From Pseudomonadales bacterium (GTDB lineage Bacteria > Pseudomonadota > Gammaproteobacteria > Pseudomonadales > Azotimanducaceae), in assembly GCA_029248675.1 (NCBI GenBank), contig JAQWIX010000049.1, forward strand, positions 1 through 34,209: a DNA stretch of 34,209 nt. Reading direction: 5' to 3'. The translations under genes and the position numbers were made by a program. The notes under the pieces are model-generated. The model saw only the letters and a program-made list of their open reading frames with translations. It had not been told where the DNA came from and did no database searches. Positions within the stretch are counted from its first letter, which is position 1, and every line of letters begins with the position of its first letter. Below, one piece after another: positions 9,053 through 16,721 of this stretch.

Positions 9053-9058
9053 TATAAT
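9053..9058 (+). promoter_or_regulatory. Probable -10 element of the yibN-secB promoter
   Basis: A perfect TATAAT lies 26 bp before the yibN ATG in the gpmI/yibN divergent gap (8915-9084). No good TTGACA-like -35 is seen 16-18 bp upstream, so the call rests on the -10 match and its position. Confidence 0.5.
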
Positions 9059-9084
9059 CGCCAATCTTGGAATAGGCAGTGTTT

Positions 9085-9501
9085 ATGGATCAGTTTTTCA
9101 CCTTTCTTGGCAACCACCCGTTATTGATTGGGGCCTTTCTTTTGCTGGTGTTTTTGTTCTTCCGCAACGAATCAGCCCGAGCGGGAGCTACCATTGGCAC
9201 TCAGGAACTGGTTCGTTTGGTAAATAAGGACAACGCCATCGTTCTTGATGTGCGCGATCGTTCTGAGTTTGACGAAGGTCATATCGTTGACGCGGTGAAC
9301 ATTCCCTATGCGTCCTTGGAGTCCCGAATCGATGAGCTGGCCAAGCACAAAGAAAAGCCCGTGGTCATCGCCTGCAAGATGGGTCAGCACTCAGGGGCTG
9401 CGGGCACTCTTTTACAAAAAAACGGCTTCACAAACGTGGTTCGCCTAACCGGCGGCTATTCTGAGTGGCGGGCCCAAAACTTACCGGTAGTAAAATCATG
9501 A
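9085..9501 (+). CDS. yibN: Membrane-anchored rhodanese-like protein YibN
   Basis: A 138-aa protein with one N-terminal membrane segment ('HPLLIGAFLLLVFLFF') and a single cytoplasmic rhodanese domain. Features are 'NAIVLDVRDRSEFDEGHIVDAVNIPY' and the active-site loop 'ACKMGQHSG', where the Cys can carry a persulfide. The final 'LTGGYSEWRAQNLPVVKS' is typical. ATG at 9085 is preferred over an in-frame GTG two codons upstream because of the spacing to the GGAATAGG sequence. The stop overlaps secB as ATGA. In E. coli and Pseudomonas a glutaredoxin gene lies between yibN and secB; it is absent here. Confidence 0.9.
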   Translation: MDQFFTFLGNHPLLIGAFLLLVFLFFRNESARAGATIGTQELVRLVNKDNAIVLDVRDRSEFDEGHIVDAVNIPYASLESRIDELAKHKEKPVVIACKMGQHSGAAGTLLQKNGFTNVVRLTGGYSEWRAQNLPVVKS

Positions 9502-9998
9502 CAGACGAAGATCAGGCGGGCATTGCTGAGGATGCGACTCAGGGTGAAAAACAGGTGCAGATGCGCATCGAAAAAGTGTATTTGAAAGATGCATCTTTCG
9601 AGTCGCCAAAATCGCCCGAAGTGTTCACCCGCCAGTGGCAGCCGAATTTGTCCGTGGATATCAATACCCGCGCCACGCCGCTGCCAGACGATCGTCATGA
9701 GGTTGTTTTGACCATTACCGTTCGTGCGAACGTGGAAGAAGATTTCCTTGGCTTCTTAGTGGAGGTTCAACAGGCCGGACTGTTCTCCATTCAAAACGCG
9801 GACGGCTCTCAGGTCAGCCAAATCATTGGCATCGCGTGTCCAACGACGCTGTTTCCATACGCACGCGAGGCTTTAGACAACTTGGTGGTTAAAGGGGGCT
9901 TCCCGGCCATTAATCTGGCCCAAGTGAATTTCGAAGCCCTGTATACCCAGGCTCTGCAAGATAGGCAGCAACAGCCTCAGCCATCGACGACTCATTGA
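9498..9998 (+). CDS. secB: Protein-export chaperone SecB
   Basis: A 166-aa cytosolic tetrameric chaperone that keeps precursor proteins unfolded and hands them to SecA. Core motifs are present: 'RIEKVYLKDASFESPKSP', 'VVLTITVRANVEED', 'VEVQQAGLFSI', 'CPTTLFPYAREALDNLVVKGGFPAINLAQVNFEALY'-type segments in the expected order, ending in a flexible Gln-rich tail. Start is ATG at 9498, overlapping the yibN stop (ATGA). An upstream in-frame extension to 9465 lies inside yibN and is not needed. Only 9 bp separate its stop from convergent trmL. Confidence 0.97.
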   Translation: MTDEDQAGIAEDATQGEKQVQMRIEKVYLKDASFESPKSPEVFTRQWQPNLSVDINTRATPLPDDRHEVVLTITVRANVEEDFLGFLVEVQQAGLFSIQNADGSQVSQIIGIACPTTLFPYAREALDNLVVKGGFPAINLAQVNFEALYTQALQDRQQQPQPSTTH

Positions 9999-10007
9999 TC
10001 TAATGCA

Positions 10008-10469
10008 TCAAAGAACGCCGTCATAACCTCGCTGACGCCAAGCTTCGTAAAGAGTGATGGCTACGGAGTTAGCTAAGTTGATGCTGCGGGTCGGGGCCTG
10101 CATTGGGATACGCAGTTTTCGGTCTTGGGGCCAGCGGGATAACACGTCATCTGGCAAGCCTCGGGTCTCAGGTCCGTAGAGCAGCACGTCATCGGATTGA
10201 AAAGCGATCTCTGCGAAATTTAGGCTACCCTTGGTGGTCATAGCAAACCATCGTTGGTCGCAAAGCTGTTCCTCGCACTGGGACAGGTTGTCGTACAGGC
10301 TGACTCGGGTGAAATCGTGGTAATCCAAACCTGCACGCCGAAGTCGTTTGTCATCCCAGTCGAACCCCAGTGGTCGGATTAAGTGCAGGGACGCACCGGT
10401 GTTGGCGCAAATGCGGATAATGTTACCGGTGTTGGGCGGTATCTCAGGTTGATAAAGAACCACGTGCAT
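10008..10469 (-). CDS. trmL: tRNA (cytidine/uridine-34-2'-O)-methyltransferase TrmL
   Basis: A 153-aa SPOUT-class methyltransferase that 2'-O-methylates the wobble nucleotide of certain leucine tRNAs using S-adenosylmethionine. Motifs are '[22 protein letters not shown]', 'LIRPLGF', '[11 protein letters not shown]' and the trefoil-knot end '[26 protein letters not shown]'. Length is typical. It lies 45 bp downstream of ntrC on the same strand and may be co-transcribed with ntrBC. Confidence 0.94.
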   Translation of the reverse strand: MHVVLYQPEIPPNTGNIIRICANTGASLHLIRPLGFDWDDKRLRRAGLDYHDFTRVSLYDNLSQCEEQLCDQRWFAMTTKGSLNFAEIAFQSDDVLLYGPETRGLPDDVLSRWPQDRKLRIPMQAPTRSINLANSVAITLYEAWRQRGYDGVL

Positions 10470-10514
10470 GAATGGACCGCCCGGCTATTGTAAAGGCGTT
10501 CTATTGTACGGCTT

Positions 10515-11903
10515 TTATAACTCCAGCTCCTGCATCTTGCGGGTCAATGTGTTCCGACCCCAGCCCAGTAGATCGGCCGCGTCCTTTTTGCGGCCGCCGG
10601 TTTTACGCATGGCGGCGTTGATCATGATGCGTTCGAATTTCGGCAGCGCACAGTCCAACAATGCAAGTCCCGGCTCCTTCTCCAGTTGCTGGTTGGCCCA
10701 AAGTTCAAGGCTCGATTCCCAGCTATCCAGATCAGAGGCAGGTTCGCTCTGTTGAAGCTCCGGCGGCAGATCTTCAACCAATACCGTACGTGAGCTGGCC
10801 ATGACCTGTAGCCAGCGGCAAGTATTTTCAAGTTGCCGAACATTGCCGGGCCAAGGGAGAAGGCTTAAGTAGTCCGCCGTGGCTGGCTCTAATCGCTTCG
10901 GCTCATCGCCCAGTTCCACAGCGGCGGCGTCTAGGAAGTGCTGGGCTAATAGTGGTATGTCTTCACGACGCTCAGCCAAGCCGGGCACATGAACTCGAAT
11001 GACGTTCAGCCGGTGGAACAAGTCATCGCGAAATTTCCCCTTCTCGACTAACTGTTCAAGATTTTGATGGGTAGCAGCTACGATGCGGACGTTAACGCTT
11101 ACCGAATGGTGTCCGCCGACCCGATAGAACTCGTTTTCTGCCAGCACCCGCAGCAGGCGGGTTTGGGCAGACGCCGGCATGTCGCCTATTTCATCCAGAA
11201 ATAAGGTGCCTCCATCGGCCTGTTCGAAACGGCCAACGCGTCTTTGGGCGGCGCCGGTGAAGGCCCCCTTTTCGTGGCCAAAGAGTTCGCTCTCAATCAG
11301 ATCACTAGGGATGGCGGCCACATTGAGCGCGACGAAGGGTTCATTTTGGCGAGGCGAGTGACGGTGCAGTGCTCTTGCCACCAGTTCTTTGCCGGAGCCA
11401 GACGGGCCATTGATTAGCACAGTGACGTTTGAGGACGACAGGCGACCGATGGCGCGAAAGACTTCTTGCATCGCGGGTGCTTTGCCGATGATCTCAGTTG
11501 CGCCTTGCGGCTCAGCGATCTCAATAGGCTGCACTTCTTGGGTTTGGGCGATAGCCCTGCGCACGACTGCTACTGCCTCATCTACGTCAAAGGGCTTAGG
11601 CAGATATTCAAAGGCACCACTTTCGAAGCTTGTTACCGCGCTTTGCAGGTCGGAATGCGCGGTCATGACGATGATGGGCACCTGAGTATGAGTCTCTTTG
11701 ACCTGGCGCAAGAAATCCAAGCCCGAGGTGCCGGGCATTCGAATGTCAGTGATGATGGCAAGAGGCGCTTCATTTCCCAAATGATGCAAGGCCTGATCGG
11801 CGGTATTAAATGCGGTGATAGGAATGCCGGCTTGGCTTAGCGCGCGGTCCAACACCCAGCGAATGGCGCTGTCGTCGTCGATCACCCATACGTGTTTATT
11901 CAT
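10515..11903 (-). CDS. ntrC: Nitrogen regulator NtrC (sigma-54 activator)
   Basis: A 462-aa response regulator with three domains. The receiver (1-120) has phospho-acceptor Asp53 in 'IITDIRMPG' and the acidic pocket 'DDD' at 9-11. The AAA+ domain (about 140-365) has Walker A 'GPSGSGKELVA', the sigma-54-contacting 'GAFTGA' loop and Walker B 'GGTLFLDEIGD'. The C-terminal Fis-type helix-turn-helix is 'MRKTGGRKKDAADLLGWGRNTLTRK'. When phosphorylated by NtrB under nitrogen limitation it activates sigma-54 promoters. It overlaps ntrB by ATGA. Candidate targets are in this window, upstream of the glutamine synthetase and of ntrB. Confidence 0.97.
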   Translation of the reverse strand: MNKHVWVIDDDSAIRWVLDRALSQAGIPITAFNTADQALHHLGNEAPLAIITDIRMPGTSGLDFLRQVKETHTQVPIIVMTAHSDLQSAVTSFESGAFEYLPKPFDVDEAVAVVRRAIAQTQEVQPIEIAEPQGATEIIGKAPAMQEVFRAIGRLSSSNVTVLINGPSGSGKELVARALHRHSPRQNEPFVALNVAAIPSDLIESELFGHEKGAFTGAAQRRVGRFEQADGGTLFLDEIGDMPASAQTRLLRVLAENEFYRVGGHHSVSVNVRIVAATHQNLEQLVEKGKFRDDLFHRLNVIRVHVPGLAERREDIPLLAQHFLDAAAVELGDEPKRLEPATADYLSLLPWPGNVRQLENTCRWLQVMASSRTVLVEDLPPELQQSEPASDLDSWESSLELWANQQLEKEPGLALLDCALPKFERIMINAAMRKTGGRKKDAADLLGWGRNTLTRKMQELEL

Positions 11904-13015
11904 AGTGCTTTTCTCTTGTCGGCGGCGTCGGATTCTGCCGGCCCATGGAAGGGCAGAAAGACAGAGAACACCGTATTGCCCGGACGGCTGGATACCTGCA
12001 AGGCACCGCCATGTTGGCCAATAATGTTTTGGGAAATGGAAAGTCCAAGACCAGAGCCTTCAGCGCGGCCACTGATCATGGGGAAGAAAATTCGGTCAAT
12101 GAGGTCCGGTGGTATGCCGGGTCCGTTGTCGGTAATGCTCAGGTGCATCACTTGTTTGTGCCGAACTGAGCCAATGGTGAATTGGCGCATGACCCGTGTA
12201 CGAAATGTCAGCTTGGCGTATTCGATAGTGCTGAGGGCTTGGCAGGCGTTTCGAGCGATGTTGAGGATGGCCTGTATCAGCTGATCTTTGTTGCCGGAAA
12301 CTTCGGGCAAGCTGGGATCGTAATCTCTCTGTAAATGCAGGTCTGGTTTAAACTCAGGCTGCAAAATTTGCATCACATGCTCAATAACCTCTACTAGGTT
12401 TACTGCCTCGAAGAGTACCGGCTGCCAAGGACCCAGCATGCGATCCACGAGATCACGCAGCCGGTCAGCCTCACTGATTATCACGCCGGTGTATTCTTTG
12501 AGGTCCTCGTTGGGCAGTGCCCGCTCCAACAGTTGAGCTGCTCCACGAATACCGCCCAGGGGATTTTTCACCTCATGGGCCAAGCCCTTAATTAGGCTTC
12601 GGGTGGTGATTTGCTGTTCTTCACTGAAGCTGCCTTGGCTGATGGAGTTGATACGGCTGGTCGGGTGAAGTTCGAGCAGCAACCCCTTGGGAGACTCAAG
12701 GTTGGATACCGTAAGGTCCACTTCCTCTACGGTGTTCTCTGGTAACTGGAGGCCGACATTTCTGGCGGTAAAGGGCTGGGTTTCATTCATGGCCTGTCGC
12801 AAGGATATGACTAGGTCTTCGGCTTTGAGCACTAAGTCGGTTAAGGAACTGCCTAAAACCGAGCTGGCCGAAACATGTAGCAGGCCTTCTGCTGCGCTGT
12901 TAAGCATGACCAGTCTAAGCTCGGCGTCTAAAACCACCACAGCCGTAGCCAAAGAATCGAACAAATTCTCGATAAGCTTCTTCGGATGTTTGGACTGTTT
13001 TTTCGGTAAGGTCAT
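11900..13015 (-). CDS. ntrB: Nitrogen sensor histidine kinase NtrB
   Basis: A 371-aa soluble kinase/phosphatase that controls NtrC, normally according to PII (GlnB) state. An N-terminal PAS-like domain (about 15-125, 'LFDSLATAVVVLDAELRLVMLNSAA') precedes the H-box 'IKGLAHEVKNPLGGIRGAAQLLERAL' with the phosphorylated His. The N-box is 'NIARNACQAL', and ATP-lid motifs are 'DNGPGIPP' and 'GSGLGLSIS'. I chose ATG at 13015 because the family begins close to this point. The open frame extends to a TTG at 13090 through a sequence unlike NtrB that overlaps the predicted promoter. No clear Shine-Dalgarno was seen. Confidence 0.95.
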   Translation of the reverse strand: MTLPKKQSKHPKKLIENLFDSLATAVVVLDAELRLVMLNSAAEGLLHVSASSVLGSSLTDLVLKAEDLVISLRQAMNETQPFTARNVGLQLPENTVEEVDLTVSNLESPKGLLLELHPTSRINSISQGSFSEEQQITTRSLIKGLAHEVKNPLGGIRGAAQLLERALPNEDLKEYTGVIISEADRLRDLVDRMLGPWQPVLFEAVNLVEVIEHVMQILQPEFKPDLHLQRDYDPSLPEVSGNKDQLIQAILNIARNACQALSTIEYAKLTFRTRVMRQFTIGSVRHKQVMHLSITDNGPGIPPDLIDRIFFPMISGRAEGSGLGLSISQNIIGQHGGALQVSSRPGNTVFSVFLPFHGPAESDAADKRKAL

Positions 13016-13066
13016 TGTGTTGGCTGTGTGTCCAGTGGCTTTGGAGCGAATATTTGCCCCAATGAA

Positions 13067-13081
13067 GCAAAAGGCTGGCCG
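13067..13081 (-). promoter_or_regulatory. Candidate sigma-54 promoter of ntrBC
   Basis: On the minus strand CGGCCAGCCTTTTGC keeps the GG and GC dinucleotides at the exact 12-bp sigma-54 spacing. It matches the consensus TGGCACG-N4-TTGC at GGC, G7 and TTGC. It mismatches at three positions in the -24 box. It lies about 50 bp before the ntrB ATG, with NtrC-like sites 110-150 bp further upstream. Confidence 0.5.
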
Positions 13082-13190
13082 ACCCCTCAATTTATTAGTA
13101 AGTGCTAACTATTAGTTTTTGTCATTTCCAAAGCCAATAAGATCAAAATCGGCTGAGATAGAGGTCATACAAGTTCGTGCTCTCAGTGTG

Positions 13191-13224
13191 CGCACCAAAA
13201 TAGGGCGCGCACCAAAAAAGGTCA
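13191..13224 (-). promoter_or_regulatory. NtrC-like sites upstream of ntrB
   Basis: Two adjacent 17-bp elements share a GCACCAAAA core: 13191-13207 (CGCACCAAAATAGGGCG) and 13208-13224. The first matches the NtrC consensus TGCACCA-N3-TGGTGCA at 10 of 14 positions and closely resembles the stronger site before the glutamine synthetase gene. The second is really only a half-site. Their distance to the candidate sigma-54 element suits enhancer action and autoregulation. The gap 13016-13377 holds no gene; these sites and the hairpin at 13333-13362 are what I see in it. Confidence 0.5.
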
Positions 13225-13332
13225 AGCCGCTCCTGTCTTGTATAAGAAAAACGGCGTCTTGGCGCTGGTGTTAACTACCAGGTGTTTGCGCATGGCAACC
13301 GGGCGTGACCGGTACTCCCGTGCCAGGAAGAG

Positions 13333-13362
13333 CGAAGGATGCCGCCTAAGAGGCACCCTTCG
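13333..13362 (-). terminator. Hairpin downstream of glutamine synthetase
   Basis: CGAAGG-A-TGCC, an 8-nt loop, then GGCA-C-CCTTCG: a 10-bp stem with one A/C mismatch, starting 16 bp after the glnII stop. On the minus strand it is followed by CTCTTCCT, pyrimidine-rich but without a clean T-run. It could be a terminator or an attenuator regulating read-through from glnII into ntrBC. Confidence 0.55.
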
Positions 13363-13377
13363 GATCGTTAAAACGAC

Positions 13378-14391
13378 TTAGGAAAGAGCTTCCTTGGTGG
13401 TCTTAACAATGGCTGCGGCCACTTTGTACGGATCCGCATTGGAGGCAGTGCGTCGGTCTTCCAGACGACCTACCCAGCCGTCGGCAGGGGTGGTTACTGG
13501 GATTCGGATGGACGCGCCACGATCAGAGATACCGTAGCTGAACTCGTCGATAGACTGAGTCTCGTGCTTGCCGGTCAAGCGCTGGTCATTGTCGGCTCCG
13601 TAGACGCTGATGTGACGCTGAATGTTCTTACCAAATTCTTCACAGATCTTGGTGAACACCTCTTCCTTGCCTTCGGTGCGCATGGCTTCATTGGAGAAGT
13701 TTGCGTGCATGCCCGAACCGTTCCAGTCCAGATCGCCAAAGGGCTTTGGATGCCAGTTGATGGTGTAACCGTACTTTTCGCCGGTACGCTCCAGCAGATA
13801 ACGAGCAATCCAAGTTTCGTCACCGGCTTGCTTGGCACCCTTGGCGAAGACTTGGAATTCCCATTGGCCAGCGGCTACTTCTGCGTTGATGCCTTCAACG
13901 TTAATGCCAGCTTCTAGGCAGATGTCGAAGTGTTCTTCAACGCAGTCCCGACCAAAGGCGTTACCTGCGCCAACCGAGCAGTAGTAAGGGCCTTGTGGTG
14001 CGGGGAAACCGCCGGGAGGGAAGCCAGGAGGCAATTGAGTGTCGATATCCCACAAAAAGTACTCTTGCTCGAAGCCGAACCAGAAATCGTTGTCGTCATC
14101 GTCAATGGTGGCTCGTCCGTTGGACGGATGCGGCGTGCCATCGGCGTTCAAAACTTCACACATGACGAGGTAAGCGTTGTGTCGGTCTGGATCTGGGTAG
14201 ATGGCGACGGGCTTGAGTAAGCAATCAGAGCTGCCGCCTTCTGCCTGTTCGGTTGAGCTGCCGTCGAAAGACCACATCGAGACGTCTTCCAGAGCGCCGG
14301 TGAAGTTGTCCTTGCTCATTTGCGTCTTGCTGCGCAGGCTCTGTGTGGGCTGGTATCCGTCCAGCCAAATGTATTCCAGTTTAGATTTCAT
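13378..14391 (-). CDS. glnII: Type II glutamine synthetase (GSII)
   Basis: A 337-aa enzyme that forms glutamine from glutamate, ammonia and ATP. It is the short, eukaryote-like GSII rather than the roughly 470-aa bacterial GSI. The beta-grasp N-terminal domain has 'EYIWLDGYQPTQSLRSKT' and 'WSFDGSSTEQAEGGSSDCLLKP'. The catalytic domain has 'FWFGFEQEYFLWD', 'GPYYCSVGAGNAFGRD', 'INAEVAAGQWEFQVF', 'DLDWNGSGMHANFSNEAM', 'RLTGKHET' and 'SDRGASIRIP'. The GSI adenylylation-loop region is absent, so GlnE-type control is not expected. It sits beside ntrBC, where GSI glnA is common. The ATG follows a strong TAAGGAGA Shine-Dalgarno and a sigma-54/NtrC-type promoter region. Confidence 0.94.
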   Translation of the reverse strand: MKSKLEYIWLDGYQPTQSLRSKTQMSKDNFTGALEDVSMWSFDGSSTEQAEGGSSDCLLKPVAIYPDPDRHNAYLVMCEVLNADGTPHPSNGRATIDDDDNDFWFGFEQEYFLWDIDTQLPPGFPPGGFPAPQGPYYCSVGAGNAFGRDCVEEHFDICLEAGINVEGINAEVAAGQWEFQVFAKGAKQAGDETWIARYLLERTGEKYGYTINWHPKPFGDLDWNGSGMHANFSNEAMRTEGKEEVFTKICEEFGKNIQRHISVYGADNDQRLTGKHETQSIDEFSYGISDRGASIRIPVTTPADGWVGRLEDRRTASNADPYKVAAAIVKTTKEALS

Positions 14392-14401
14392 GCTTGGTTT
14401 G

Positions 14402-14409
14402 TCTCCTTA
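14402..14409 (-). promoter_or_regulatory. Strong Shine-Dalgarno of glnII
   Basis: TAAGGAGA on the minus strand lies 10 nt before the glnII ATG (complement of 14389-14391). It is one of the best ribosome-binding sequences in the window and fixes the start codon. Confidence 0.85.
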
Positions 14410-14463
14410 GATGTAGGTACCAGTGCTGCTAATGTGCAGTCCACTCCTACGTTATTCGCTCCG

Positions 14464-14516
14464 AAGCGAGTTAACGGGATGCGTTTGCTGCATTTTAACC
14501 GAGTCGAAACTCGCTT
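14464..14516 (-). promoter_or_regulatory. Predicted structured 5' leader of the glnII mRNA
   Basis: A 9-bp inverted repeat AAGCGAGTT (14464-14472) / AACTCGCTT (14508-14516) encloses 35 nt that contain further self-complementary pieces: CGAGT-CGAA-ACTCG at 14500-14513 and GTTAA/TTAAC. On the minus strand this element begins about 2 nt after the transcription start predicted from the sigma-54 box, so the glnII transcript should open with a stem-loop. Alternative pairings compete, which could allow switching. I could not match it to a known glutamine riboswitch. Confidence 0.45.
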
Positions 14517-14529
14517 GAGTCTCTCCAAG

Positions 14530-14544
14530 GCAAAATACGTGCCA
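14530..14544 (-). promoter_or_regulatory. Sigma-54 promoter of glnII
   Basis: The minus strand reads TGGCACGTATTTTGC, matching the sigma-54 consensus TGGCACG-N4-TTGC at every specified position with correct spacing. The expected transcription start is about 14518, giving a leader of about 127 nt. Two NtrC-like sites lie at about -94 and -135 from that start. Confidence 0.88.
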
Positions 14545-14579
14545 TGCTTGGCGTTATTTAACTCATTGATATTATTGAA

Positions 14580-14600
14580 TTTCCCAAAACAACTGGGAAA
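14580..14600. promoter_or_regulatory. Inverted repeat between sigma-54 box and NtrC site
   Basis: TTTCCCA-N7-TGGGAAA is a perfect 7-bp inverted repeat, 36-56 bp upstream of the glnII sigma-54 element. It lies where a second regulator or a DNA-bending protein could act. No known operator was matched. Confidence 0.4.
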
Positions 14601-14603
14601 AAC

Positions 14604-14661
14604 TGCACCAAAATAGTGCGCATCAAGCAGCAATGGTCGCCAGCTGCGCTATTCTGGTGCA
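14604..14661 (-). promoter_or_regulatory. Two NtrC enhancer sites for glnII
   Basis: Site 1 (14604-14620) is TGCACCA-AAA-TAGTGCG, 12 of 14 matches to TGCACCA-N3-TGGTGCA. Site 2 (14645-14661) is TGCGCTA-TTC-TGGTGCA, also 12 of 14. Their centres are 41 bp apart, about four helical turns, so both would face the same side of the DNA. This matches the paired-site design of NtrC enhancers upstream of enteric glnA. Confidence 0.8.
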
Positions 14662-14876
14662 TCTGGCCGGAAGACACAAATCCAGTTGGTATCTTTTTCG
14701 AAAAGGATCAAGACCGTTATCAAAGATTGGGCCAAGGGATGTCGCTGCTCTTTCCTGTAGTTTTAGGCGACAGGTGCAGTTGCTTGGGCCATAATCGCGC
14801 CCGCTCGAAAGCGAGCACCAAACCACCCAGATGCCAAGCGCTAAAGCGAGTGCTCTCCACAAAGGAAGAACCCATC
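14662..14876 (+). other. typA upstream leader region
   Basis: There is no gene here. The open frame running into typA from 14616 has no family similarity and overlaps the NtrC sites, so it is treated as untranslated. Within it, TGTCGC/GCGACA (about 14739-14772) and GCTCG-AAAG-CGAGC (14803-14816) can form hairpins. A Shine-Dalgarno AAGGAAG precedes the typA GTG. I could not assign a promoter. Confidence 0.5.
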
Positions 14877-16676
14877 GTGCCGAATTTGAATGTCCGTAAT
14901 GTTGCGATTATTGCTCACGTTGACCATGGCAAAACCACCTTGGTCGATTGCCTGTTGCAGCAAACGGGTTTACTGGATGCCAGTGCCGCCGAGCGGGCTA
15001 TGGACAGCAACGATCTCGAGAAAGAGCGCGGCATTACAATTCTGGCCAAGAATACCGCGATCAATTACCGGGACACTCAAATTAACATCGTCGACACCCC
15101 CGGACACGCGGACTTCGGTGGCGAGGTAGAGCGGATTTTGTCCATGGTTGACGCGGTATTGCTGCTGGTCGACGCGGTGGACGGACCTATGCCGCAAACG
15201 CGATTTGTAACCCAAAAGGCATTTGCCTATGGCTTAAAGCCAATTGTGGTGGTGAACAAGATCGACCGTCCGGGAGCAGATCCAGACCGAGCAATCGATC
15301 AGGTCTTCGAGCTCTTTGACAACCTAGGGGGTACCGATGAGCAACTGGATTTTTCTTCGGTTTATGCGTCGGCAATCAACGGAGTGGCAGGCTTAGAGTT
15401 GGATGCCATCGCAGACGATATGAGTCCTTTACTGGATATGATCGTTGACCAAGTGCCTCCGCCCGAGGTGGACGAAAACGGCGCGTTCCAAATGCAGATA
15501 AGTTCACTGGATTATTCAACTTACGAGGGCGTTATTGGCATAGGGCGGATAAGCCGAGGCGTGGTGGAGCGTAACCAGCAGGTCATGGTGGTGGATCGTG
15601 CCGGTGTCGAGCGTAAGGGCAAGGTGATGAACATTTACCGCCACAGTGGGCTAGAGAGGGTAGAGGCCACTCAAGCCAATGCTGGGGATATTATTTGTCT
15701 TACGGGTATTGAGAAGATCAACATTTCCGACACCCTGTGTGCACCTGAACAAGTGGAGGCGTTGCCCGCCTTATCTGTGGACGAACCCACCTTGACCATG
15801 ATGTTTTGTGTGAACAACTCACCGCTTTCGGGCAAAGAAGGCAAGTACGTGACTAGCCGTCAGATTCGCGAGCGACTGCAAACTGAGGCCCTGCACAATG
15901 TTGCCTTGATGGTGGAAGACACCCCGGACCCTGATCGTTTTAGGGTTTCCGGACGAGGCGAACTGCATCTGTCTGTACTGATTGAAACCATGCGCCGTGA
16001 AGGGTTTGAATTGGCGGTTTCCCGTCCTCAAGTGATTTATCGAGAAATAGATGGCGTCGTGCACGAACCTTTTGAAACCTTGACCTTGGACGTTGAAGAG
16101 CAGCATCAGGGCAAGGTGATGGAATCCTTGGGAGACCGACGGGGTGAGTTACAGGAAATGCAGCCCGACGGTAAGGGTCGAGTGCGTCTGCAGTTTCGTA
16201 TTCCCAGTCGCGGCGTCATGGGTTACCGGCCGATTTTTCTCTCCCAAACTTCCGGTACCGGCATCATGTCATTTGCGTCAGATGGCTTCGGGCCGCGAAC
16301 AGCCGAGGAGGTTGGGGCGCGCAAGAACGGCGTGCTGATATCCAATGCCCAAGGCAAGGCCGTGGGTTTTGCACTTTGGAACTTGCAGGCTCGCGGCCGC
16401 ATGATGGTGAAGCCAAACGATATGGTCTACGAAGGGATGGTGGTAGGTATTCACTCACGAGCCAATGACCTGACCGTTAACGCGTTGAAAGAAAAGAAGC
16501 TTACCAATGTGCGTGCATCGGGCACTGATGAAAACATCCAGCTCAGTGGTGCTGTGATCATGACCTTGGAGCAAGCACTGGAATTCATAGACGATGATGA
16601 ATTGGTGGAAATCACGCCGGAAAACATTCGCGTGCGTAAGCTGTTGCTGAAGGAAAGTGAGCGGAAGCGCGCCTAA
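14877..16676 (+). CDS. typA: Ribosome-associated GTPase TypA/BipA
   Basis: A 599-aa translational GTPase of the EF-G/EF-4 superfamily that binds 70S ribosomes and supports ribosome assembly and growth under stress, including cold. The G domain has G1 'AHVDHGKTT', a switch region with '[12 protein letters not shown]', G3 '[12 protein letters not shown]' and G4 'NKIDRPGA'. Domain II ('[16 protein letters not shown]'), EF-G-like domains III and V ('[11 protein letters not shown]') and the BipA-specific C-terminal domain ('[19 protein letters not shown]') follow. The start is GTG at 14877 after AAGGAAG; the longer open frame upstream is rejected. Length equals the family norm (about 600 aa). It is divergent from glnII. 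Confidence 0.96.
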   Translation: MPNLNVRNVAIIAHVDHGKTTLVDCLLQQTGLLDASAAERAMDSNDLEKERGITILAKNTAINYRDTQINIVDTPGHADFGGEVERILSMVDAVLLLVDAVDGPMPQTRFVTQKAFAYGLKPIVVVNKIDRPGADPDRAIDQVFELFDNLGGTDEQLDFSSVYASAINGVAGLELDAIADDMSPLLDMIVDQVPPPEVDENGAFQMQISSLDYSTYEGVIGIGRISRGVVERNQQVMVVDRAGVERKGKVMNIYRHSGLERVEATQANAGDIICLTGIEKINISDTLCAPEQVEALPALSVDEPTLTMMFCVNNSPLSGKEGKYVTSRQIRERLQTEALHNVALMVEDTPDPDRFRVSGRGELHLSVLIETMRREGFELAVSRPQVIYREIDGVVHEPFETLTLDVEEQHQGKVMESLGDRRGELQEMQPDGKGRVRLQFRIPSRGVMGYRPIFLSQTSGTGIMSFASDGFGPRTAEEVGARKNGVLISNAQGKAVGFALWNLQARGRMMVKPNDMVYEGMVVGIHSRANDLTVNALKEKKLTNVRASGTDENIQLSGAVIMTLEQALEFIDDDELVEITPENIRVRKLLLKESERKRA

Positions 16677-16721
16677 AGCCGTTGTCCACGGCCCGTTATC
16701 GGTCCTAGGTTCGGGCAACTC

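Noticed and set aside
13016-13090. N-terminal extension of NtrB to a TTG
   Set aside because: It would place coding sequence over the candidate sigma-54 element and has no NtrB similarity; ATG 13015 fits the family start.
14392-14518. Known glutamine riboswitch (glnA motif)
   Set aside because: I could not find the conserved glnA-motif elements; the leader is reported only as structured RNA of unknown class.
14616-14876. N-terminal extension of TypA
   Set aside because: The frame is open but overlaps the NtrC sites, lacks BipA similarity, and a GTG with good Shine-Dalgarno sits exactly at the family start.
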